A stretch of 64,000 bases of DNA from Telmatospirillum sp. GTDB taxonomy: Bacteria > Pseudomonadota > Alphaproteobacteria > CACIAM-22H2. The notes under the pieces are model-generated. The model saw only the letters and a program-made list of their open reading frames with translations, was not told where the DNA came from and searched no databases. The translations under genes were made by a program, and so were the position numbers. The stretch lies in contig JADCGL010000011.1 in the NCBI GenBank assembly GCA_020248985.1, positions 100,255-164,254 on the forward strand. Direction: 5' to 3'. The number at the start of each line of letters is the position of its first letter. Positions within the stretch are counted from its first letter, which is position 1. Shown here piece by piece: positions 15,641 to 23,919 of this stretch.

Positions 15641-16378
15641 ATGGTCGCCGACGACACGCTGCCCGAACTTGGGCCGCGCGGCGCATTGCTGGCGGGCGCG
15701 CGCGCCGCAGCCCTGGCGCCGGCCCTCGTGCTCGGGGCTTCCTATGTCGGCTTCGGGTCGCTCGTCGGGGCGCACGAGCTCAGCCTCGGCTTTGCGCTGT
15801 TCAATACGCTGACGGCCTGGGCGCTGCCGGGGCAGGTGGTGCTGGTCGAGCTTTATCTCGCGGGATCGGGCGTGCTCGCGATCATGCTCGCCGTGGGGCT
15901 TGCCAATATGCGCTTGGCGCCGATGACGGTCGCGATGATGCCGCTGGTGGCTTCCCCCGGCCGGCCGGCGTGGCGGCTTTACGCGTCGGCGTTTTTCGTG
16001 GCCGTCACGTGCTGGGCCATGACAATGGCGCAAGCGCCGAACCTGGCGCGCCGCGACCGTCTGAGCTGGTTCATCGGCTGCTCCCTGGTGCTGTGGGCCG
16101 CGTCGCTCGTCGGCACGATCGTGGGTTTCTACGCGGCGGCCGAGCTGCCCGTGTCGCTCACGCTCGCTTTGGTGTTTTTGAATCCCGTCTATTTCCTGCT
16201 GCTGTTCTTGCAGAGCACGCAGGGTGCGCGCGACGCCACGCGGCTCGTGGCCTTGCTGTCGGGCGGCGCGTTGTGCGTGCCTGCCCATCTCTACAGCCCC
16301 GAATGGAGCCTGTTGATCGCGGGGCTTGGCGGCGGCACGCTTGCGGCCCTTTATCGCTTCGCGTTGGTGCGGCGATGA
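15641..16378 (+). CDS. azlC: AzlC-family membrane protein
   Basis: This 245-residue protein has about six to eight hydrophobic segments and the AzlC pattern, with LGASYVGFGSLVGAHELSLG near the start and LANMRLAPMTVAMMP in the middle. AzlC with AzlD forms a branched-chain amino-acid exporter (BrnFE/AzlCD). The ATG at 15641 is preferred; a TTG at 15632 overlapping the aldolase stop is an alternative. Tight spacing to the aldolase suggests shared transcription, which hints at a different exported substrate here or at operon drift. It overlaps azlD by four bases. Confidence 0.88.
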   Translation: MVADDTLPELGPRGALLAGARAAALAPALVLGASYVGFGSLVGAHELSLGFALFNTLTAWALPGQVVLVELYLAGSGVLAIMLAVGLANMRLAPMTVAMMPLVASPGRPAWRLYASAFFVAVTCWAMTMAQAPNLARRDRLSWFIGCSLVLWAASLVGTIVGFYAAAELPVSLTLALVFLNPVYFLLLFLQSTQGARDATRLVALLSGGALCVPAHLYSPEWSLLIAGLGGGTLAALYRFALVRR

Positions 16379-16710
16379 GTGCGGAGGTCGGGCTCTACGG
16401 TGCCGCGGTCGCGGCCGCGGCGGCGACGTATTTCTGGCGCGGCTTCGGCGTGGCGGTCGGCGGTCGGCTCGATCCCAATGGGCTGCTGTTCGAATGGTTC
16501 GCCGCCGTCGCCTACGCGATCCTTGCGGCCTTGGTCGTGCGCCTTGTCGTGTTTCCGTCGGGCGAATTGCGCGAGATTGCATTGGCCGTGCGCCTGGGTG
16601 CTTGTGCGGCCGCCCTCGGCACCTATCTGCTGTTCGGGCGCAGCCTGTTTGCGGGCTGTTTTGCCGCCGCCGCCGTCATCGCAGCGGCGGCCAGCGGCGT
16701 GCTAAGCTAG
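16375..16710 (+). CDS. azlD: AzlD-family membrane protein
   Basis: This 111-residue protein with four hydrophobic segments is typical in size and position for AzlD, the small partner of AzlC. The stretch TYFWRGFGVAVGGRL and the following FEWFAAVAYAILAALV fit the family. Its ATG overlaps the azlC stop (ATGA), the usual arrangement. Together they should form a two-subunit exporter in the inner membrane. Confidence 0.87.
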   Translation: MSAEVGLYGAAVAAAAATYFWRGFGVAVGGRLDPNGLLFEWFAAVAYAILAALVVRLVVFPSGELREIALAVRLGACAAALGTYLLFGRSLFAGCFAAAAVIAAAASGVLS

Positions 16711-16715
16711 GCGCT

Positions 16716-17075
16716 ATGCCTCGTTTCATTCTGCCCCTCCTCATGTGCGTGATCGCTGCGACGGCGGCGGCACAAACGCCGTCCCCGACCCCGCAATCGA
16801 CCCCTCTATCGGAAGGCCCGTCGTGCAAAGCGGCGGGCTTCGAGCGCGCGACCGTCAATAAAGTCACGGATCGGCTGCTCGACATGGGCTTTGTCGGCTT
16901 CGAGAAAATGACCTTGGTCGAAGGCTGCTACCGCGTCGAGGCGCGCAATCCGGCAGGCGACGTGGTGCTGCTCACCTTCGACGAGGCGGGCGAGCTGATT
17001 GCGCTTGGCTTGGGCACGGGCGGTGCGCGCCCGCGCTTTGCGCCGCCGCGCGACGGCATTCGCGAAGCGGATTGA
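16716..17075 (+). CDS. Small secreted protein with PepSY-like domain
   Basis: The 119-residue precursor begins with a signal peptide (MPRFILPLLMCVIAATAAA, cleavage after residue 19). A short Pro/Thr/Ser-rich spacer and one roughly 60-residue domain follow. That domain contains VTDRLLDMGFVGFEKMTLVEGCYRV and a beta-hairpin ending in LTFDEAGELI. The pattern resembles a PepSY domain, which often inhibits proteases or binds envelope partners. One cysteine precedes the domain and one lies inside it. It starts five bases after azlD and is followed at once by the methyltransferase, so it seems part of the same transcript. Confidence 0.72.
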   Translation: MPRFILPLLMCVIAATAAAQTPSPTPQSTPLSEGPSCKAAGFERATVNKVTDRLLDMGFVGFEKMTLVEGCYRVEARNPAGDVVLLTFDEAGELIALGLGTGGARPRFAPPRDGIREAD

Positions 17076-17077
17076 CG

Positions 17078-18070
17078 ATGGCGGACCCGCCCAAAAAGGA
17101 GTCGGGCAAGGTCCTGAGGCCTGAATTGCGCAAGCGGCTCCACGCCTGGTGGGAAGGCTACGAATACGACAAGCCGCCGGCGGCGGCACCGCAATCCGCC
17201 GCCGCGCCTGCGGCGGCACCCGAGCCAATGGCGGCATCTTCATCCGACGTCGCGCATCCGGATCCGATCAAGCCGCCGATGACCGGCAAGGTCGTGGTCA
17301 AAGACCAGTGGCCACGCGAGCGCATCAAGGTTGCCCAACTCGTTTGGGGCGACGGCTTCACATTTCCGGGGGCCGTCGATTTCGTGCTGAAGCTGGCAGG
17401 GCCCCTGGCGCTCCAGCGCGAATCGATCGGTCTCGATCTCGGCTGCGGGCTCGGGGCCGGCACACGCGCCCTTGCGCAAACCACCGGGGCGTGGATGGAG
17501 GGCTACGATCTGTCGCTCGAGCTGGCGCAGACGGGCGCCGGCTTGTCGCGCGCGGCCGGCCTGGAGAGCAAGGCCCCGATCGGCTTTTTGGACGCGGCCG
17601 AAGGCAGCTTCAAGCCCAAACGCTATGACGGCGTTTTGGTGCGCAACGTGTTCTCACTGATTTCGGACAAGCCGAAGCTGCTGACGCGTTTGGCGCACGG
17701 CATGAAGCCGGGGGCGAAGCTCGTCGTGTTCGACTGGGCGATTTCGCGCGAAGATGCGCATGGGCCAGCGCTCGACGCCTATCGTCTCGGCGAGGCGACG
17801 GCCCCGCGCTTGTCGACGCAAGCGCAGTTTGCGGCCCAGATCGAGACGGCCGGGCTCGGCATCGCCGACAACGAAGATTTCACGGCCGCGTTCCGCGCGG
17901 AAATTCTCGTCGGCTGGGCGCAGATCGACCGGCTCGTCGCGCGCGGCCAGCTCGATCCGCGCGAGGGCGAGGCGCTGATGGGCGAGGCCAAATTGTGGGC
18001 GCGGCGTCTGGCGGCGATGGACAGCGGCGATCTGCGCGTCGTGCGCATCGTGGCCGCCAAAAAGGCCTAG
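17078..18070 (+). CDS. SAM-dependent methyltransferase with disordered N-terminus
   Basis: This 330-residue protein has a Rossmann methyltransferase core. Motif I is LDLGCGLGAGTRAL near residue 115, an acidic YDLSLELAQ after beta-2, and motif IV-like YDGVLVRNVFSLI. Before the core lies an Ala/Pro-rich, probably unstructured stretch (about residues 30-55). The segment DQWPRERIKVAQLVWGDGF precedes motif I. The substrate is unknown. The ATG at 17078 is chosen over a TTG at 17072 that overlaps the previous stop. It converges on the DedA gene with a five-base gap. Confidence 0.85.
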   Translation: MADPPKKESGKVLRPELRKRLHAWWEGYEYDKPPAAAPQSAAAPAAAPEPMAASSSDVAHPDPIKPPMTGKVVVKDQWPRERIKVAQLVWGDGFTFPGAVDFVLKLAGPLALQRESIGLDLGCGLGAGTRALAQTTGAWMEGYDLSLELAQTGAGLSRAAGLESKAPIGFLDAAEGSFKPKRYDGVLVRNVFSLISDKPKLLTRLAHGMKPGAKLVVFDWAISREDAHGPALDAYRLGEATAPRLSTQAQFAAQIETAGLGIADNEDFTAAFRAEILVGWAQIDRLVARGQLDPREGEALMGEAKLWARRLAAMDSGDLRVVRIVAAKKA

Positions 18071-18075
18071 CGCCT

Positions 18076-18669
18076 TCAGGAGGCCGGCGGGTTCGCGGCT
18101 TGGGCCGCTTTCAGCGCTTCGGTCGTCTTCTTGTTTTTGCGGTGCATGTAGATCGCGTAGCCGATCAGGCTGCCGAACACGCACAGCACGCCGATCTTGA
18201 TCGGCAAGGCGGCCTCGGTGAACACCACGCCGAACAAATAGCCTGCGCCCGCAAACGTCGTCGCCCATACGCCCGCCGCGATGAAATTCAGCAGCATGAA
18301 GCGCGGCCAGAAAATGCCGCTCATGCCGCACGCAAACGAGCTGAAATTGCGCACGAGATAGATGAAGCGAAAACTCAGGATGAAGCCCGTATTGTATTTC
18401 TTGAGCCACAGGATCGCGAGATCAGTCCCCGGCTTGATGCGCGGAAAGCGCGCAACCAGCCGGTCGCCGTAGCGCCGCCCGAGCCAGAAATAGAGATTGT
18501 CGCCGAGAAAGCTGCCGAACCACGCGCAGGCGATCAGATAGTCGAGCCGCAGAATGCCGAGTTGAGCGGCGACGCCGGCGAAGATAACGAAGGTCTCGCC
18601 TTCGAAAAACGTCCAAACGAACGTGATCAGGTAGAACCACTCGCCGTGACTTTCGATCCACTCGATCAT
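18076..18669 (-). CDS. DedA-family membrane protein (SNARE-associated/VTT domain)
   Basis: This 197-residue membrane protein has the DedA/VTT order: an N-terminal helix, the FFEGETFVIFAGVAA re-entrant motif, GDNLYFWLGRRYG near residue 57, KYNTGFILSFRFIYLVRNFSSFACGMSG with the conserved F/R-x3-R motif, and C-terminal helices. DedA proteins include undecaprenyl-phosphate or phospholipid flippases and are needed for envelope homeostasis. The basic tail (HRKNKKTTE) is probably cytoplasmic. It is transcribed away from rpmJ with about 230 bases between their starts. Confidence 0.92.
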   Translation of the reverse strand: MIEWIESHGEWFYLITFVWTFFEGETFVIFAGVAAQLGILRLDYLIACAWFGSFLGDNLYFWLGRRYGDRLVARFPRIKPGTDLAILWLKKYNTGFILSFRFIYLVRNFSSFACGMSGIFWPRFMLLNFIAAGVWATTFAGAGYLFGVVFTEAALPIKIGVLCVFGSLIGYAIYMHRKNKKTTEALKAAQAANPPAS

Positions 18670-18897
18670 CGACTTCTTCTGGTCGCCGGGTTGGGGGAAC
18701 GCCGTTTGGCTGCAAGTCAGCGGCGCATCCTAGGGGCGGGGCTTGCGCGTGTCTATCGGTCCCGTTCCGGTATTCACTTTTTTATCAAGGGGTTTCGGGC
18801 GGGTTGACAGGCGGCGCATACCCCCCTATGTTCCGCGCTCTTTCGGGCCGGGCAATCCGCCCCGGACGCGCAACTTTATCGCTGGAACAGACGTGCC

Positions 18898-19023
18898 ATG
18901 AAGGTCGTAAACTCCCTGAAGTCGGCCAAGAAGCGCGACAAGGACTGCAAGATCGTCCGTCGCAAGGGCCGCGTCTATGTGATCAACAAGAAGAACCCGC
19001 GCTTCAAAGCCCGCCAGGGCTGA
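18898..19023 (+). CDS. rpmJ: 50S ribosomal protein L36
   Basis: This 41-residue basic protein begins [18 protein letters not shown] and ends [12 protein letters not shown], the standard alphaproteobacterial L36 sequence. It has only one cysteine, so it lacks the full four-ligand zinc ribbon of the longer-conserved form; this is normal for the C-minus type. It binds 23S rRNA in the large subunit. The gene is monocistronic, with its own upstream gap and an intrinsic terminator 35 bases downstream. Confidence 0.97.
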   Translation: MKVVNSLKSAKKRDKDCKIVRRKGRVYVINKKNPRFKARQG

Positions 19024-19058
19024 ACCGCGCGCGCGTCTTTTTCTGTATCGCGGAAAAA

Positions 19059-19093
19059 CCCCGCGCCGGTCCGCCCGGCGCGGGTTTTCTTTT
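19059..19093 (+). terminator. Intrinsic terminator of rpmJ
   Basis: CCCGCGCCGG at 19060-19069 pairs perfectly with CCGGCGCGGG at 19075-19084 around a five-base loop, preceded by AAAAA and followed by TTTTCTTTT. It is the clearest Rho-independent terminator in the window and isolates rpmJ from glcD. Confidence 0.9.
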
Positions 19094-19152
19094 GACTGCC
19101 CGGCGGCTGCCTCTTCTATAGTCGGACAAACGACGACCTTGGGAGACCGCCA

Positions 19153-20643
19153 ATGCCGACGATGCCGGTACCCGATGCCGCGATCCTCGCGCGCCGCAGC
19201 CAGATCGTGGCCGATCTGCGCGCGATCGTCCCCGGCGAGGGCGTGATCGACGCCGAGGAAGAGCGCCGCGCTTACGAGTGCGACGGCCTCAACATCTACC
19301 GCGCTTTGCCGATGGTCGTGGTCTTGCCGTCCACCGTGGCGCAGGTCGCCGCCGTGATGAAATACTGCCAGGCCAACGGCATCAAGATCGTGCCGCGCGG
19401 GGCCGGTACCGGCCTTTCGGGCGGTGCCTTGCCGCTCGAAGACGGCATCCTGCTCGGGATGGCGAAATTCAACAAAGTGCTCGAGATCGACTTCGCCAAT
19501 CGCTGTGCGCGCGTGCAGCCGGGGGTCACCAATCTCGGCATCACACAGGCCGTGCAGCATGCGGGCTTCTACTACGCGCCCGATCCTTCGTCGCAGATCG
19601 CCTGCACGATCGGCGGCAACGTCGCCGAAAATTCGGGTGGCGTGCATTGCCTCAAATACGGCCTCACGACGAACAACGTGCTGGGCGTCGAAATGGTGAC
19701 GATGGCGGGCGAGGTGATCCGGCTCGGCGGCAAGCATCTCGATGCCGGCGGCTACGATCTGCTCGGCATCGTGGTGGGCTCCGAAGGGCTTTTGGGCGTC
19801 GTCACGGAAGTGACCGTGCGCCTGCTGCGCAAGCCCGAGACCGCGCGCGCCGTGCTGGTCGGTTTCCCCTCGCTCGAAGACGGCGGCAATTGCGTGGCGC
19901 AGATCATCGCCGAGGGCATTGTGCCCGGCGGCATCGAGATGATGGACAAGCCCGCGATCCATGCGGCCGAGGCCTTCGTGAACGCGGGCTATCCGCTCGA
20001 CGTCGAAAGCCTGCTCATCGTCGAGCTCGACGGGCCGCAGGCGGAAGTCGACGAGCTCATCGCGAACGTGGAGCGTATCGCGCGCGAGAACAACGCCGTC
20101 ACGAGCCGCATTTCGGAATCGGAAGAAGAGCGCATGCGCTTCTGGGCCGGGCGCAAGGCCGCGTTCCCGGCCGTCGGGCGCATCAGCCCGGACTATATCT
20201 GCATGGACGGCACCATCCCGCGCAAGCGCCTGGCCGACGTGCTGCGCGGCATTTCCGACATAGCGGCCAAGCACGGCGTGGGCGTCGCCAACGTGTTCCA
20301 TGCCGGCGACGGCAATCTGCATCCGCTCATTCTGTTCGACGCCAACAAGGACGGCGAATTGCTGGCGGCCGAGGCGTGCGGGGCGGACATTTTGCGCCTG
20401 TGCGTGGCGGCGGGCGGGGTTTTGACCGGCGAACACGGGGTCGGCATAGAGAAGCGCGATTTGATGCCGAGCATGTTCGACGAAGACGATCTCGCCACGC
20501 AGATGCGCCTCAAATGCGCGTTCGACGCCGACGGGCTGCTCAATCCGGGCAAAGTGTTTCCGCAGCTGCATCGTTGCGCCGAGATGGGCCGCATGCGCGT
20601 GCACAAAGGCCAAGTGCCGTTCCCCAACCTGCCGCGATTCTAA
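19153..20643 (+). CDS. glcD: Glycolate oxidase FAD-linked subunit GlcD
   Basis: This 496-residue flavoprotein has an FAD_binding_4 domain with VPRGAGTGLSGGA near residue 83, GGNVAENSGGVHCLKYG near residue 155 and VGSEGLLGVVTEVTV. Its C-terminal FAD-oxidase domain carries HAGDGNLHPLIL near residue 390 and GEHGVGIEKRD near residue 430. It oxidises glycolate (possibly also D-lactate) to glyoxylate, passing electrons through GlcF to quinone. A GGGAGA site precedes the ATG. It heads glcDEF, with 15 bases to glcE. Confidence 0.95.
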   Translation: MPTMPVPDAAILARRSQIVADLRAIVPGEGVIDAEEERRAYECDGLNIYRALPMVVVLPSTVAQVAAVMKYCQANGIKIVPRGAGTGLSGGALPLEDGILLGMAKFNKVLEIDFANRCARVQPGVTNLGITQAVQHAGFYYAPDPSSQIACTIGGNVAENSGGVHCLKYGLTTNNVLGVEMVTMAGEVIRLGGKHLDAGGYDLLGIVVGSEGLLGVVTEVTVRLLRKPETARAVLVGFPSLEDGGNCVAQIIAEGIVPGGIEMMDKPAIHAAEAFVNAGYPLDVESLLIVELDGPQAEVDELIANVERIARENNAVTSRISESEEERMRFWAGRKAAFPAVGRISPDYICMDGTIPRKRLADVLRGISDIAAKHGVGVANVFHAGDGNLHPLILFDANKDGELLAAEACGADILRLCVAAGGVLTGEHGVGIEKRDLMPSMFDEDDLATQMRLKCAFDADGLLNPGKVFPQLHRCAEMGRMRVHKGQVPFPNLPRF

Positions 20644-20658
20644 CGGCCGCACCCGAGC

Positions 20659-21861
20659 ATGGATTTCAAACCGACCAACGCCAAACAGCTGCAGGAATGC
20701 GTCGCCTACGCCGCCGCCGAGGGCGAGACGCTGCGCGTGCAGGGGCTTGGCACCAAGGCGGCACTCGGTCGGCCGACGCAGGCGGCGCGCACGCTCGACC
20801 TGTCCGCACTCGCGGGCGATGTCGAATACGAGCCCGAAGAGCTCGTGCTGACCTGCAATGCCGCCACCAAGATGCGCGACATTCTGCTGCTGCTCGAACA
20901 GCGCGCGCAGATGCTCGCCTTCGAGCCGCCGGATTTGGGCGCGCTCTACGGGGCGAGCGAAGCCGACAGCGGCAGCATCGGCGGTGCTCTGGCCGCCAAT
21001 CTCGGCGGCCCGCGCCGCATCAAGATGGGCTCGGCGCGCGACCATTTCCTCGGCTTTTCAGGCGTGTCGGGGCGCGGCGAGGAATTCAAGGCCGGGTCCA
21101 AAGTCGTCAAGAACGTGACCGGCTACGATCTGCCGAAAATCGTGGCGGGTTCGATGGGCACGCTCGCCGTGCTCGACCGCGTCACCGTCAAAGTGATGCC
21201 GGCCGGTGCCAAGACGCGCAGCGTGCTCGTGTTCGGTCTCGATCCGATGAAGGCCGTCGCCGCGATGGTTGATGCGCTTAACAGCCCGTGGGAAGTGTCG
21301 GGTGCGGCCTATCTGCCCAAGCGCGCTGCCGCACGCTCGAGCGTGGACCATGTGGCGCAGGCAAGTGCGAGCGTGACCGCAATCCGTGTCGAGGGGACGG
21401 CCGTTTCGGTCGCTGCACGCTGCGAAGCCTTGTGCCGCAGTCTGGGCGCGTTCGGGCCGGTCGAAGAACTGCACACGATGCGCAGCCTCAAACTGTGGCG
21501 CGAGATCCGCGACGTTGCTGCCCTGCTGCCCGACCGCAACGCCGCGATCTGGCGCGTGTCGGTCGCCCCTACGCAAGGCCCGGCCGTTGCGGCAGCCTCC
21601 GACGCCGATTGGTTCTGCGACTGGGGTGGGGGCCTCGTGTGGCTGGCCGTGCCCGCTGCGGGAGATGCACATGCGGCCGCCATCCGTGCGAGCTTTGCTG
21701 AGGGCCACGCGACCTTGATGCGCGCCCCCGACGCGCTGCGCTTGGCCGTGCCCGTGTTCGAGCCGCCGTCGGCGGGTGTCGCCGCCCTCAATCGCGGCGT
21801 CAAAGCCCAGTTCGATCCCAAGGGCATCCTCAATCCCGGCCGCCTGTCGGAAGCCTACTGA
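20659..21861 (+). CDS. glcE: Glycolate oxidase subunit GlcE
   Basis: This 400-residue protein is the second, shorter FAD-binding subunit. It has RVQGLGTKAALGRP near residue 30, SGSIGGALAANLGGPRRIKMGSARDH near residue 108, then KNVTGYDLPKIVAGSMGTLAVL. The C-terminus ends in the shared KAQFDPKGILNPGRL motif. It is required with GlcD and GlcF for glycolate dehydrogenase activity in E. coli. The gene lies 15 bases after glcD and 11 bases before glcF. Confidence 0.95.
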   Translation: MDFKPTNAKQLQECVAYAAAEGETLRVQGLGTKAALGRPTQAARTLDLSALAGDVEYEPEELVLTCNAATKMRDILLLLEQRAQMLAFEPPDLGALYGASEADSGSIGGALAANLGGPRRIKMGSARDHFLGFSGVSGRGEEFKAGSKVVKNVTGYDLPKIVAGSMGTLAVLDRVTVKVMPAGAKTRSVLVFGLDPMKAVAAMVDALNSPWEVSGAAYLPKRAAARSSVDHVAQASASVTAIRVEGTAVSVAARCEALCRSLGAFGPVEELHTMRSLKLWREIRDVAALLPDRNAAIWRVSVAPTQGPAVAAASDADWFCDWGGGLVWLAVPAAGDAHAAAIRASFAEGHATLMRAPDALRLAVPVFEPPSAGVAALNRGVKAQFDPKGILNPGRLSEAY

Positions 21862-21872
21862 GAGCGCCCCAG

Positions 21873-23174
21873 ATGCAAACCAATTTCACCCTCGCGCAGT
21901 TGGCCGACCCCGACATGAAGGCGTCGGAAGCGATCTTGCGCAAATGTGTGCATTGCGGCTTCTGCACGGCGACATGCCCGACCTACGCGCTGCTCGGCGA
22001 CGAACTCGACTCTCCGCGCGGGCGCATCTATTTGATCAAGGACATGCTCGAGAAGAACCGGCCGGCCGATGCGCGCACGGTCAAGCATGTCGATCGGTGC
22101 CTGTCGTGCCTCTCCTGCATGACCACGTGCCCGTCGGGCGTGAACTACATGCATCTCGTCGACCATGCGCGCGCGCATATCGAGGCGACCTATGTGCGGC
22201 CGTGGCACGAGCGGCTCTTGCGCCGCGTGCTTGCGGCAATCCTGCCGCATCCGACGCGCTTTCGCGTGGCGCTCGTCGGCGCTTTGCTGGCACGGCCCCT
22301 GAAGGGGCTGTTGCCGCAGACCGGACCGTTTGCGCGTCTGCGTGCAATGTTGGAAATGGCGCCGACCTCGATCCCGTCGCCGTCGCAGGTCGGCGACGCG
22401 CGGCACTTCCCGGCGCAAGGCGAAACCAAAATGCGCGTGGCCTTGCTGCAAGGCTGCGCGCAGCAAGTGCTCGCCCCGCAGATCAACGAAGCCACGGTGC
22501 GCGTGCTCACGCGCCTTGGCTGCGAGGTCGCGATTGCCCCCGGCTCGGGCTGTTGCGGGGCGCTCACGCACCATATGGGCAATGTCGATGCGAGCCATGC
22601 ATCGGCGGCCGCCAATATCCGCGCTTGGATGGCGATGTGGGACGGGCGCGGGCCCGACGCCATCGTCGTCAACGCGTCGGGCTGCGGCACCACGGTCAAG
22701 GATTACGGCTTTATGTTCCGCGAAGATGCGCAGCTGAAAGCAATGGCCGAGGCCGTCTCGAGCCGGGCGCGCGACATTTCCGAAATCCTGCGCGATCTCA
22801 AACCGGCGGCAAAAGCGCCCGAACCGCTTGTCGTCGCGTACCATTCGGCCTGCTCGCTGCAGCATGGCCAGAAGCTGGGTGCTGTTCCCCGCAAGCTGCT
22901 CGCCGATGCCGGCTTTGCGATGCGCGATCCGGCCGAGGGGCATCTGTGCTGCGGCTCGGCCGGCACCTACAATCTGATGCAGCCCGAAATCGCCAAGCAA
23001 TTGCAGGCGCGCAAAGTCGCCAATCTTGCGGCGACAGGGGCGAGCCTTGTTGCCGCCGGCAATATCGGCTGCATGGCGCAGATCGCGGCGGCCGCCGACA
23101 TGCCGGTCGTGCACACGGTCGAACTCTTGGATTGGGCGACCGGCGGGCCGAAGCCGGCGGCTTTAGACGCATAG
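21873..23174 (+). CDS. glcF: Glycolate oxidase iron-sulfur subunit GlcF
   Basis: This 433-residue protein has two [4Fe-4S] motifs near the N-terminus, KCVHCGFCTATCP (about residues 30-42) and CLSCLSCMTTCPSG (about residues 75-88). Two CCG domains follow, seen as GSGCCGALTHHMG near residue 228 and LCCGSAGTYNLMQP near residue 358. It transfers electrons from the GlcD/GlcE flavins to the quinone pool at the inner membrane. Its last 12 bases overlap the convergent tetR gene. Confidence 0.95.
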   Translation: MQTNFTLAQLADPDMKASEAILRKCVHCGFCTATCPTYALLGDELDSPRGRIYLIKDMLEKNRPADARTVKHVDRCLSCLSCMTTCPSGVNYMHLVDHARAHIEATYVRPWHERLLRRVLAAILPHPTRFRVALVGALLARPLKGLLPQTGPFARLRAMLEMAPTSIPSPSQVGDARHFPAQGETKMRVALLQGCAQQVLAPQINEATVRVLTRLGCEVAIAPGSGCCGALTHHMGNVDASHASAAANIRAWMAMWDGRGPDAIVVNASGCGTTVKDYGFMFREDAQLKAMAEAVSSRARDISEILRDLKPAAKAPEPLVVAYHSACSLQHGQKLGAVPRKLLADAGFAMRDPAEGHLCCGSAGTYNLMQPEIAKQLQARKVANLAATGASLVAAGNIGCMAQIAAAADMPVVHTVELLDWATGGPKPAALDA

Positions 23175-23720
23175 CCGCGCTTCGAGCCGCGCCACGGCGC
23201 CTGCGAACACGCGCCCGTCTTCGGCCGCACGTGCCAAAATGATCGCCCCTTGAATGCACGCGACCGCATCGAACGCCTCGGTGCGTGCGGCTGCCGCGCC
23301 GCGGCCGGCGAGGACCAGCACGCGCGCCAAGGCTTCGATCCATTGTTGGAAATGCGTGCGCAAGGGGGCCGCAAACAGCGTCTGCGTTTCGTCGGCCGCA
23401 AACAGGGCGAAGGCGCAGATCTGCGTGCCGCCGTTGTGATGCGCTTCGAGCGCGCGGCACATTTCGCGAATGGCCACACGCGGCGGGCCTGGATGGCGGA
23501 GCGGTCCGAGGACTGCGCGCGCGAACCACGCGGCGGTTTCGTCGAGCACGGCTTGCGCCATCTCGGGCTTACCGCGCGGAAAGAAATGGTAAAGGCTGCC
23601 CTTGCCCAAGCCCGTTGCCGCTGCGATCGCGGCAAGCGACGTGCCTTCGTAGCCGTGACTGCGGAACAGTTGGGCCAGCTTCGGCAGCAAATCGGCGCGT
23701 TCGGCAACTTGTTTTACCAT
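23163..23720 (-). CDS. TetR/AcrR-family transcriptional regulator
   Basis: This 185-residue regulator has the TetR helix-turn-helix near residues 23-45 (GYEGTSLAAIAAATGLGKGSLYHFFP) and a helical ligand domain with the FALFAADETQ segment typical of the YxaF/LmrA subgroup. It is convergent with glcF and divergent from carA across about 200 bases. The perfect palindrome on its start codon suggests autorepression. The ligand and any target beyond itself are not evident; regulation of carAB seems unlikely on functional grounds. Confidence 0.9.
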   Translation of the reverse strand: MVKQVAERADLLPKLAQLFRSHGYEGTSLAAIAAATGLGKGSLYHFFPRGKPEMAQAVLDETAAWFARAVLGPLRHPGPPRVAIREMCRALEAHHNGGTQICAFALFAADETQTLFAAPLRTHFQQWIEALARVLVLAGRGAAAARTEAFDAVACIQGAIILARAAEDGRVFAGAVARLEARLCV

Positions 23721-23726
23721 TTGGTA
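23715..23726. promoter_or_regulatory. Candidate TetR autoregulatory operator
   Basis: TACCA-TT-TGGTA is a perfect inverted repeat that overlaps the tetR start codon (23718-23720, minus strand). Position on the initiation region is a common arrangement for an autorepressor site. Its use by this protein is inferred. Confidence 0.5.
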
Positions 23727-23919
23727 CAGACTTATCCGAACGGTTCACAAAATGCCAGCGATTCGGATGCACGAAGCTGCGGGCACGTTTGCCTCCGTTC
23801 CAAAAAATGCCGCTGAATCAGCTATTTGGTCCGTGGAAAAGCCGCGATTGACCGGCCGGCGGCTCTTTGCGTAGACGCACGCGTACTCCCTGTCTGCCGC
23901 TGCCCCGAGGAGATTGTCG

